Shown here piece after piece: positions 1-8,013 of a stretch of 16,779 nt of DNA (position 1 is its first letter; every line of letters begins with the position of its first letter). The notes beneath the pieces were generated by a model. It was not told the origin of the DNA, searched no databases, and saw only the letters and a list, made by a program, of their open reading frames with translations. The stretch lies in assembly GCA_937919075.1 (NCBI GenBank), contig CALFOF010000381.1:1-16779 (forward strand), in the 5' to 3' direction. This stretch comes from an uncultured Cyanobium sp. GTDB lineage: Bacteria; Cyanobacteriota; Cyanobacteriia; PCC-6307; Cyanobiaceae. The position numbers and the translations under genes were made by a program.

Positions 1-1114
<1,114 letters not shown>

Positions 1115-1247
1115 GGCTGACGGGCGTGGAATCCTTTCACGCTGTCGGTGGCTGGTTAAGGGCTCTTCAACACACGGTTGAGCTTCGGAAGCCGTCACAT
1201 TTCGCGGTCAGCCCCGCTGATGATGGAGGTCCTCCCTGGCGGCGAGC

Positions 1248-3194
1248 GTGAGCGGCCCATCCGAGGACGGAGACGCCGGCTGCCCCGGCCAGGCGACAGC
1301 GGTGGACGCCCAGGCCGCTCTGGTGCTGGTGTGTGGCCTCGGCTCGCTGGGCCAGGCCTGCCTGAGCCGCCTGCTCAGCTTCGATGTGCCCCTGGCGGGG
1401 CTGGATCTGCAACCGCCCAGCTGGCTCGATCCCTCCCTGCGGCAGCGGCTTGGCGCCGGGCTGCTACAAGGCGACATGCGCCAGCCTGGCGACCTGCAGC
1501 GGGCCGGGCTGCACCGGGCGCGCGCCGTGCTGCTGCTCAGTTCCGATGGCTCGGTGAACGTGGAAGCGGCGCTGCAGTGCCGCCTGCTCAACCCCGACGC
1601 CACGATCGTGCTGCGATCCTCCAGCCGACAGGCCAGCCTGGGGGCGCTGCTGGAGGCCCGCCTGCCCGGTCTGGCGGTGGTGGATCCGGCCTTGCTGGCC
1701 ACCGGTGCGATCAGCGGCGCGCTGCGCCCGGGCGTAGCCGCCGCCAGCTTCGAAGCCGACGGACAGCTGTATCACCTGGTGGAAGGGCCCCGGCAGGACC
1801 CTCGCTGGCAGCGACCGGTCCATCTCCCCGAGCAAGCCGGGGGCGGTAGGAGCGATCTGCTGCTCACGCCGGGGTCCTTGCACCCGCTCGGGGTGGCGCC
1901 CACTGCCGCCGGCCATCACTCTGAAGCGGCGGCGGGGGTTTTCGCGCTGCCACGGCGGATACTGGCGCCGTTCGCCCGCCGTTCACGGGCGCAGTGGCTG
2001 GCCATGGGTGCCCTGGGCCTGCTGCTGGTGATCGGCCCGCAGCTGTTTTCGCAGCCGGGCAGCTGGCGGCAGGGGATGTTCGTCACCCTTGCCCTGCTCA
2101 AGGGGGAATACGTCGATCCAGTCAACGTGCTGCTCGATGGCGGCGCCGGCCTGGCGGAGGCCAGCGGCTGGCTGATCACCGGCACGCTGCTCTACTCGCT
2201 GGTGGGCACCCTGCTCACGTCGGCCCTGGTGGCCGTGCTGCTGGAACGGCTGCTGCGCGATCGCCTCGTGCGCAGACGCCCCGCCCGGCTGCGGCGGGGG
2301 CTGCGGCCGGTGTTGCTGGTGGAAGGCGCCAACCTCGCCCGTGGCGTGGCGCACACCCTCCAGCGCCAGATGTTGCCGGTGGTGCGGGTGCAGCCGGGTG
2401 AGGAGTGGGAGGGCCAGGACGCTGGCACCCCAATCTATGAGAGCGTCGATGCGGCTCTGACCGCCCTCCGGGGAAGCAGGGTGTCGGCGGTGGGTCTGCT
2501 CTCCCCCGATCTGTTGGCGAATCTGGAAGCTGCCCTGGCGCTGCAGCGGCGCTGGCCCGAGGCGCGGCTGGCGGTGCTGGCCCATGCCCTGGCGGCGGCA
2601 CCCAGGCTGGGGCAGCTGCTGGGCGGAGTCACGGTGATCTCAGCGGTGGACCTGGCCGCTGACGCCCTGGTGGCCACTGCCTTCGGGGAACGGGTGGAAG
2701 GGGTGGTGGGCATCGGCGGCCACCACCTGCTGCTGGTGCGCTATCGCATCGCACCCGGCGACACCCTGCTCGGCCGCACCATCGCCCGCTTGGAGCAGGG
2801 CTATGGCGTGACGGCCGTGTCCCTGCGCCGCCGCGGCAGCGCCACGGTGATCGAGCTGCCGGCCTGCGATCTGGTGCTCGCCGCGGGCGATGGCTTGCTG
2901 GTGTTGACCACGCTGGCGGGGTTGCGCCAGATCGAGCGCGGCGACGCCGTGCCGCCGGGCTGGCGGTTGCGGCTGCGCGTGCAACACGGGGTGGAGGGCG
3001 ACGCGCGTTTCGAGCTGCAGCAGTGCCTGGCCCGCTGGCTGGGCTGCGCGCCAGGGGAGATCACCGGGCTGCTGGCGGAAGGCGAGGCCCTCACCGCGCC
3101 GCTCGACCGCGAGCCCGCCGAACGCTTGCACGATGAGCTGCGGCGGCTGGGAATCGGCAGCCAGCTGGAAGCCCAGCCCTCAGGCGAGAGCTGA
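1248..3194 (+). CDS. RCK/TrkA-N double-Rossmann membrane protein, ion-channel-like
   Basis: This is a probable inner-membrane ion channel or ion-flux regulator gated by nucleotide or ligand binding. Residues about 25-160 form a first TrkA-N Rossmann domain (VCGLGSLGQ, an acid at the end of strand 2). Hydrophobic helices lie near 248-266 and 305-332, with a short pore-helix-like stretch between them (FVTLALLKGEYVDPVN, 278-293) that lacks any TVGYG-type filter. A second Rossmann-like domain (about 353-475) has lost the glycine motif (LLVEGANLARG). A TrkA-C/RCK-C domain follows (about 484-562), and the tail (573-648) resembles an L7/L12 C-terminal fold. The GTG at 1248 is the first start after an in-frame stop at 1221-1223; GGAGGT lies 17 bases upstream. 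The in-frame GTG at 1302 is an alternative just before the Rossmann fold. A CASTOR/POLLUX-like or TrkA-type role is possible; the ion is unknown. Confidence 0.75.
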   Translation: MSGPSEDGDAGCPGQATAVDAQAALVLVCGLGSLGQACLSRLLSFDVPLAGLDLQPPSWLDPSLRQRLGAGLLQGDMRQPGDLQRAGLHRARAVLLLSSDGSVNVEAALQCRLLNPDATIVLRSSSRQASLGALLEARLPGLAVVDPALLATGAISGALRPGVAAASFEADGQLYHLVEGPRQDPRWQRPVHLPEQAGGGRSDLLLTPGSLHPLGVAPTAAGHHSEAAAGVFALPRRILAPFARRSRAQWLAMGALGLLLVIGPQLFSQPGSWRQGMFVTLALLKGEYVDPVNVLLDGGAGLAEASGWLITGTLLYSLVGTLLTSALVAVLLERLLRDRLVRRRPARLRRGLRPVLLVEGANLARGVAHTLQRQMLPVVRVQPGEEWEGQDAGTPIYESVDAALTALRGSRVSAVGLLSPDLLANLEAALALQRRWPEARLAVLAHALAAAPRLGQLLGGVTVISAVDLAADALVATAFGERVEGVVGIGGHHLLLVRYRIAPGDTLLGRTIARLEQGYGVTAVSLRRRGSATVIELPACDLVLAAGDGLLVLTTLAGLRQIERGDAVPPGWRLRLRVQHGVEGDARFELQQCLARWLGCAPGEITGLLAEGEALTAPLDREPAERLHDELRRLGIGSQLEAQPSGES

Positions 3195-3236
3195 AGGGCG
3201 CAGCACCTTGATCAGCTGAAAGGCAGAGCACCTGAT

Positions 3237-4181
3237 TCAGGGGCCCTTCACGCCGGCCGCGATCGCGGCGGTGCCCTGGGGCGAGAGGGCATAGCCAAGA
3301 AAGGCCTGGACGGCGGGACCCGCCGGCTCGCGGTAGGCGTAAAGCAGGGGACGCTTGAAGGGGTAATCCTGCGCTTCCGGGGTGCTGCCATCGATCGGCA
3401 CCACCCGCACCGTCTGCTGATCGGCCACCTGGGCGAAGGTGGCGTAGCCGATGCCATCAGTGCCGAGCAGGCGCAGCATCGGCGTGGTGGCGTCGCGCTC
3501 CATGGTGGTGATGGTGGGGCCGCTGCCGAAGGGCTGGCCCTCCAGCACCAGGGCGCGGAAGGCCGAATGGGTGCCGCTCACGCTGGGGCGGTTCAGCACC
3601 CGGATGGCCTGATTGGCGCCGCCGAGGGTGGCCCAGTTGATGATCTCGCCGCGGAAGATCTGCACCGCCTGGCTGCGGGAGAGGCCACGGCGGAAGGGGT
3701 TGTCGATGCCTACCACCAGGGCGATCCGGTCGTCGGCCACCGGCACGGCCCTCAGCCCCCGGGCCTGCTCCTCCTGCGAAAGCGGCCGCGAGATGGCCGC
3801 CAGGGTGACGGATCCGCCCAGCAGCGCCTGGATGCCGTTATCGGTGCCGACCGCGGCGGTGCTCACCTCGGTGCCAGGGAACGCTGCCATGAAGCCGGCC
3901 TTGAGGGCTTCGTTGATCAACACCATGCTGGTGGAGCCATCGATGCTGATGGCGGTGCCGGCCGGCACGGCGGTGGGGGGCGGAAAAGCAGACGCCTGAG
4001 GGTTCTGCCCCGGCAGGCTGGGCAGCCCCTGCGGCAGGCCGGGCAGCGAAGGAGGGGAGCCCAGCAGGCCGAGCAGCTGGTTACGGCCATTCCAGAGCGC
4101 GCCAGCACCGATCAACAGCACCAAGATGTAAACGATCGGCGGTGGGCCGCTGCGCTTGCCCGCTGATTTGTCTTCGTTCAT
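3237..4181 (-). CDS. Membrane-anchored PstS-like periplasmic binding protein
   Basis: This is a 314-residue type II periplasmic-binding-fold protein of the PstS-like group. An N-terminal helix at about 14-30 anchors it, followed by a Pro/Gly/Leu linker (41-72) with the repeated element SLPG. The binding domain runs from about 77 to 310. Visible family elements are IDGSTSMVLINEALK (80-94), AISRPLSQEE, the QAVQIFRGEIINWATLGG block (171-188) and SGTHSAFR (202-209). True PstS proteins bind phosphate for the PstABC importer. No permease or ATPase is nearby, and the fixed anchor suggests a sensor or accessory role rather than shuttling; that is inference. Its ATG overlaps the stop of the PspA-like gene by four bases (ATGA, 4178-4181), implying translational coupling. 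It converges with the channel-like gene across a 42-base gap. The ligand is unknown. Confidence 0.8.
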   Translation of the reverse strand: MNEDKSAGKRSGPPPIVYILVLLIGAGALWNGRNQLLGLLGSPPSLPGLPQGLPSLPGQNPQASAFPPPTAVPAGTAISIDGSTSMVLINEALKAGFMAAFPGTEVSTAAVGTDNGIQALLGGSVTLAAISRPLSQEEQARGLRAVPVADDRIALVVGIDNPFRRGLSRSQAVQIFRGEIINWATLGGANQAIRVLNRPSVSGTHSAFRALVLEGQPFGSGPTITTMERDATTPMLRLLGTDGIGYATFAQVADQQTVRVVPIDGSTPEAQDYPFKRPLLYAYREPAGPAVQAFLGYALSPQGTAAIAAGVKGP

Positions 4182-4900
4182 GGTTGCCTGTCTTCGAACT
4201 GGGGCAGGGGGGCGGCCTCAAGGGCCTGCAGCCGCTGGGTGACCTCCGCATCGAGCGAGAGCTGCTCCAGATCGGCCGTGAGCTTTTCCTGGGGATTTTC
4301 GCTGAGTTCGGCGAGGGCGGCGTTGCGCAGATTGCGCCCCTCCACCGCGTTCTTGGCCTGCTCAAAGGAGGAGCGGGCGGAGCCGATGTCGAAGTCGTTG
4401 TTGACCTGGGCGATCGATTCGAGCGCGGCGTTCACCTCTGCCAGATCCTTCATGTTCTGCATGTCGCTCTTGTAGTGCTCGAGCTTGAGGCGCTCCCGGT
4501 TGAGCTTGTCCTTGGAGGCAGCGACATAAGCCTCGGCCTGCTGCACCTGCTGCTCGAGAGCGGGCAAAAGCTTCTCGATCTGGATGGCGCGGCCCATCGC
4601 CAGCTTGGCGCCGTCGATCTGGCCGGCCTTCTGGGCCAGCGCGGCCTGCTTTTCGTAGGTGCTGAGCTCGATTGTTTTCGCCTGATATTTCTTCTTGGCC
4701 CGCTCATAGGCGCCCACCTGCATCGCCACCGCCTGGGCGAGTTTCTGCACGGAAAGCTGCATCGACTGCAGGGATTCCTCGGCCACGGCCACGGCGATCT
4801 GGCCGCCGGATTCCACCGGACGCCCCCATAGCCAGCGCCAACTGCCCACCACCACACGGCCAGCCCGATCACCCATCAGCCAGTAGATCAGTCGCTTCAC
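4178..4900 (-). CDS. PspA/IM30 (ESCRT-III-like) family coiled-coil protein
   Basis: PspA/IM30 proteins polymerise on the cytoplasmic face of membranes and stabilise them under envelope stress. The 240-residue product has an amphipathic, tryptophan-rich N-terminus (LIYWLMGDRAGRVVVGSWRW, residues 4-23) in place of helix 0. Long charged coiled-coil helices follow from about 45 to 180 (LAQAVAMQVGAYERAKKKYQ, NRERLKLEHYKSDMQNMKDL), then the family-like C-terminal stretch LAELSENPQEKLTADLEQLS. It lacks the extra C-terminal helix of Vipp1, so it is not the housekeeping thylakoid Vipp1. The start is GTG at 4898-4900; no Shine-Dalgarno sequence is visible. It is coupled to the PstS-like gene by an ATGA overlap and lies 47 bases downstream of the helicase. 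It resembles the divergent PspA class (YjfJ/YdjF type) more than proteobacterial PspA. Confidence 0.82.
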   Translation of the reverse strand: MKRLIYWLMGDRAGRVVVGSWRWLWGRPVESGGQIAVAVAEESLQSMQLSVQKLAQAVAMQVGAYERAKKKYQAKTIELSTYEKQAALAQKAGQIDGAKLAMGRAIQIEKLLPALEQQVQQAEAYVAASKDKLNRERLKLEHYKSDMQNMKDLAEVNAALESIAQVNNDFDIGSARSSFEQAKNAVEGRNLRNAALAELSENPQEKLTADLEQLSLDAEVTQRLQALEAAPLPQFEDRQP

Positions 4901-4947
4901 AAGCAGGTGCGGCGTTGCCCCAGCGTACGTAGTCCGTCCAGTGCGGA

Positions 4948-7506
4948 TCAGATCCCCTCCGCCCGCCTGGCCTCCGCCATCAGCCGCTCCAACCGGGTCA
5001 GCACCGATTCATTGCTCATGCGGTTGTTGAGCCGCTCCGCCAGCAGCGGAAAGGCGAACGGCCCCGGGCGTGGCGTGAGCTCGAGGCGCAGCTCGCTGGC
5101 CCGCAGACGCGTGAGTGCGGCCTGCAGGCGGCCCAGTTCCAGCTGCTCATCGAGCACCTCGCGGCGTGCCTGGGCCAGCAGGCGGTTGGCCGGTTCGTGC
5201 TGCTGGAACACATCAAACAACAGGCTGGCGCTGATCTGCAGTTGGCCGCCGGTTTTGTTCTGGCCGGGAAAGCCGTTCAGCACCAGGCCGCTCACCTGGG
5301 CGATGGCGCGAAAGCGGCGGCGGCACAGCTCCGAGAGGTTGATCGTGCGCTCCAGGTCGTCCTGCAGCCCCGCCGCGTCCAGCAGCGCCTCGCCGGCCTG
5401 CTCGAACAGCGCGGCGAAGGGATAGCCGCGCGGGGCCAGCAGCTCGAAGCCGTAATCGTTCACCGACACCGTGATGGTGCCCGCCTGCAGCCGCGCCAGG
5501 CGGCCGGCCCAGAGGAAGCCAAGGCCCTCGTGCACAAAACGCCCTTCAAAGGGATAGGCGTAGAGGTGGCTGCCCTCACGGCTGCGGGTGATCTCCACCA
5601 GAAACTCGTGCGCGCGCGGCAACGCCGACAGCTCGTGCTGGCGCCGCAGCAGCGGCTCCAGGGCGCGCAGCTCAGCGGTGTCGAGCGTGGCGGGGCCCAC
5701 CGGATCGGGGCCCGACGGATCGGGGCTGGCTGATGGGTGAGTACCGGTGCGGTCACTGGCCGCCAGGGCCCGGGCGCAGCGGTCGACCTCCTGGCGCAGG
5801 TGTTCGCTGAGCAGATCGGAAAGGGCCATCTGCCCACCGGCCCAGGCCGGCACCAATGTGCTCTTGCGGGTGCTGGCCTTCACCAGGGCGGTCATGTCGC
5901 GCAGGCGCACGAACTCCAGCTGGCGGCCGGCGAAGAAAAACACATCTCCGGGCTTGAGCCGGCTCACGAATCCCTCCTCCACATGGCCGAGCGTGGCGCC
6001 CCGCACCACCTTCACCGTGATCGAACGGCTGGCGGTGATCGTGCCGATGTTGAGGCGGTGCAGGCGGGCAATGACGGTCTCGCGCACCCGAAAGCGGAAG
6101 GGAGCTTCTGGGTGCTCCTGCTCTGCCGGCGTGCGTTCGAGCTTGCGGTAGCGGGGATAGGCGCCGAGGCAGTCGCCGCCGTGTTCGAGGAAGCGCAGAC
6201 ACCACTGCCAGTCGTCGTCGCTGAGCTGGCGGTAGCTCCAGGCGCTGCGCACGTTGACCAGCTCCTGCTCCGGCTCAAAACCCGGCCCACAGGCCAGGGT
6301 GGTGAGGTGCTGGAGCAGCACATCGAGGGGGGCCTGCGGCGGCCGGCGCCGTTCCACCAGGCCCGCCTTCAGCCCGCGTCGCATCGCGCTCACCTCCAGC
6401 AGTTCCAGGGCGTTGGTGGGCATGAACAGCACCTGGGAGGTGCCGCCGGGGCAGTGGGCGGAGCGGCCCGCCCGTTGCAGCAGCCGCGCCAGGTTCTTGG
6501 CGCTGCCGATCTGCACCACCCGCTCCACCGGCTGAAAGTCAACGCCCAGGTCGAGCGAGCTGGTGCACACCACCCAGCGGATCCCGCCCGCCTTCACCCC
6601 CGCTTCGATCGCCTCCCGTTCGGCCCGGTCGATCGAGCCGTGGTGCAGCGCCAGCGCCCCCTCCATCTCCGGGCAGGCGTACCGCAGGCACTGATGCCAC
6701 CGCTCCGACTGGTTGCGGGTGTTGGTGAACAGCAGCGTGGAGACGGCCGGATCGAGCGCCGCCACCAGCTCCTCGTACATTCGCAGGCCCAGGTGTCCCG
6801 CCCAGGGGAAGCCGTCGATCTGCTCGGGCAGCAGGCTGCGGATCTCGGTGTGGCGGCGCAGCTTGGCGGTGACGATCAACGGCGGCGGAGCCGTTGCCCC
6901 CACCGCCGCGCGCGCCGCCTCCTCCAGGTTGCCGATCGTGGCGCTGATCGCCCAGGTGCGCAGGCCCGGCCGCAGCCGGCGCAACCAGCTGAGGCACAGC
7001 TCGCACTGGCTGCCGCGCTTGCTGCCCATCAGCTCGTGCCATTCATCCAGCACCACCGTTTCCAGGCTGCCGAACAGCTCGGTGGCCTTGGCGCCTGCCA
7101 GCAGCACCGACAGCGATTCCGGCGTGGTGATCAGGATCTGGGGCGGCTGGCGCAGCTGGCGACTGCGTTCGGCGCTGGCGGTGTCGCCGTTGCGGATGCC
7201 CACCCGCAACGGCCAGTCCATCGCCTCGATCGGCGCGCGGATCGCCAGGGCCAGATCGCGACTCAGCGCCCGCAGCGGCGTGAGATAAAGCAGCCGCACG
7301 CCCGCACCGGGGCACGCCAGCATGCGGGCGATGGGCCCCATCACGGCGGCGTAGGTCTTGCCGGCGCCGGTGGGCACCTGGATCAGGCCGTCGCGGCCCT
7401 CCAGGCAGGCCTTCCAGCACTGGCGTTGAAACGGCATCGGCCGCCAGCCCTGGTGCCGGAACCAGTCTTCGATCGGGCGAAGCGAGGCGCCGGTGCGGCT
7501 GGCCAA
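4948..7506 (-). CDS. Ligase-associated DEXH-box (Lhr-type) DNA helicase
   Basis: This superfamily 2 helicase belongs to the family found with an ATP-dependent ligase and an MBL exonuclease in DNA damage response clusters. Motifs seen: Walker A PTGAGKT (45-51), YLTPLRAL (74-81), TTPESL (127-132), DEWH box (154-157), SAT (188-190), TSSLDLGVDF (315-324) and QRAGRSAH (344-351). The long C-terminal part fits the winged-helix and Lhr-core region. At 852 residues it is of normal length. A Pro/Asp/Gly linker near residues 587-605 is encoded by a short tandem repeat at 5701-5726. The start is taken as TTG 7504-7506 because the conserved N-terminus (PIEDWFRHQGWRPMPFQ) directly follows and no upstream ATG fits after the DUF350 stop 13 bases earlier. 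It is probably co-transcribed with DUF350 upstream and pspA-like downstream. Its partner ligase and exonuclease lie further upstream on the same strand. Confidence 0.92.
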   Translation of the reverse strand: MASRTGASLRPIEDWFRHQGWRPMPFQRQCWKACLEGRDGLIQVPTGAGKTYAAVMGPIARMLACPGAGVRLLYLTPLRALSRDLALAIRAPIEAMDWPLRVGIRNGDTASAERSRQLRQPPQILITTPESLSVLLAGAKATELFGSLETVVLDEWHELMGSKRGSQCELCLSWLRRLRPGLRTWAISATIGNLEEAARAAVGATAPPPLIVTAKLRRHTEIRSLLPEQIDGFPWAGHLGLRMYEELVAALDPAVSTLLFTNTRNQSERWHQCLRYACPEMEGALALHHGSIDRAEREAIEAGVKAGGIRWVVCTSSLDLGVDFQPVERVVQIGSAKNLARLLQRAGRSAHCPGGTSQVLFMPTNALELLEVSAMRRGLKAGLVERRRPPQAPLDVLLQHLTTLACGPGFEPEQELVNVRSAWSYRQLSDDDWQWCLRFLEHGGDCLGAYPRYRKLERTPAEQEHPEAPFRFRVRETVIARLHRLNIGTITASRSITVKVVRGATLGHVEEGFVSRLKPGDVFFFAGRQLEFVRLRDMTALVKASTRKSTLVPAWAGGQMALSDLLSEHLRQEVDRCARALAASDRTGTHPSASPDPSGPDPVGPATLDTAELRALEPLLRRQHELSALPRAHEFLVEITRSREGSHLYAYPFEGRFVHEGLGFLWAGRLARLQAGTITVSVNDYGFELLAPRGYPFAALFEQAGEALLDAAGLQDDLERTINLSELCRRRFRAIAQVSGLVLNGFPGQNKTGGQLQISASLLFDVFQQHEPANRLLAQARREVLDEQLELGRLQAALTRLRASELRLELTPRPGPFAFPLLAERLNNRMSNESVLTRLERLMAEARRAEGI
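5701..5726. repeat. 15-base-period tandem repeat inside the helicase gene
   Basis: The 11-mer CGGATCGGGGC occurs at 5701-5711 and again at 5716-5726, a 15-base period that preserves the frame. It encodes a five-residue Asp-Pro-Ser/Val-Gly-Pro unit repeated in the helicase linker (SPDPSGPDPVGP). Such an in-frame period suggests slippage expansion within a flexible linker rather than a functional motif. Confidence 0.75.
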
Positions 7507-7519
7507 GACGCGCCGCCCG

Positions 7520-7729
7520 TCAGCTGGAGAGCACGGCCACCACCACGGCGGCGATCGCCAGGATCACAGCGCCCAGCACCAGGCCGGCGGCGGTGTTGCC
7601 CTTGCGGATCTCGTTGCGGTAGTCGATCGGCGAGAGGCGATCGAACAGCAGCAGGCCGCCGTAGATGAGGATGACCCCCAGAAACGTCCAGCCAACCGTC
7701 AGCAGCAACTGGAGCAGCGGTTTGACCAT
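7520..7729 (-). CDS. DUF350 family small membrane protein
   Basis: This 69-residue protein has two transmembrane helices (about 6-28 and 46-67) joined by a polar loop. The loop reads FDRLSPIDYRNEIRKGNTAAGL (29-50 region), matching the DUF350 signature of an aromatic-Asp-Arg-Leu-x-Pro segment followed by E-I-x-x-G-N-x-A-A. The start is ATG 7727-7729 and the stop 7520-7522. DUF350 function is unknown; members occur as one to four copies of this two-helix unit. In E. coli the DUF350 protein YjfL is encoded beside the PspA homologue YjfJ, so the presence here of a PspA-like gene two genes downstream is meaningful. Only 13 bases separate it from the helicase start, so the two are probably one transcript. 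Family call is firm, biological role open. Confidence 0.85.
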   Translation of the reverse strand: MVKPLLQLLLTVGWTFLGVILIYGGLLLFDRLSPIDYRNEIRKGNTAAGLVLGAVILAIAAVVVAVLSS

Positions 7730-8013
7730 GACCCCGTCACGCCTTCGCCGTCAGGGTAGGGACTCCCCGGGAGCAGGCCGAGCGGGCGGCGCCACCGATG
7801 CGGCCACCCATGCGGCCGGGGTGGCAGCGTTGCGCCTGCCACTGGGCGGGCCGGGCCTGGTGAAGCTGGTGGTGCGCGCCCGCTGGGAGCTGCCTGATGG
7901 CGCCAGAGCTGGTCGGGGTTTCAGGGGCGCGGACCCGGCACCGCCAAGTGATCGCCCCTGCCGCCCCGCCGCTGCGGCCCCAACCCGGTTATCCCAAAGG
8001 GGCGGCGTTGCGA
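7730..8013. other. 284-base gap between ligase and DUF350 genes
   Basis: No convincing gene lies here. Both strands have open frames, but they are GC-driven and match nothing I recognise; the longest minus-strand ATG ORF wholly inside is 24 codons (7737-7811). A short palindrome CTCCCCGGGAG sits at 7763-7773. The gap is long for this cluster, so it may hold a promoter for the DUF350-helicase-pspA-like-PstS-like transcript. I could not identify the promoter elements. Confidence 0.4.

Noticed and set aside
3195..3236. Imperfect direct repeat between the convergent channel-like and PstS-like genes
   Set aside because: The two copies match only loosely, and there is no hairpin with a T-run, so neither a terminator nor an attachment site can be supported.
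4921..4940. Possible LexA box (GTACGTAGTCC) before the PspA-like gene
   Set aside because: It departs from the cyanobacterial LexA consensus in both half-sites, so I do not call it an SOS operator.
5737..7668. 643-codon open frame on the plus strand opposite the helicase
   Set aside because: The minus strand encodes a helicase with every expected motif. The plus-strand product is Ala/Gly/Gln/His/Arg-rich with no recognisable domain, as expected for antisense frames in GC-rich DNA.
7737..7811. 24-codon minus-strand ORF upstream of DUF350
   Set aside because: It has no ribosome site and a Gly/Arg/Ala composition; nothing separates it from chance.
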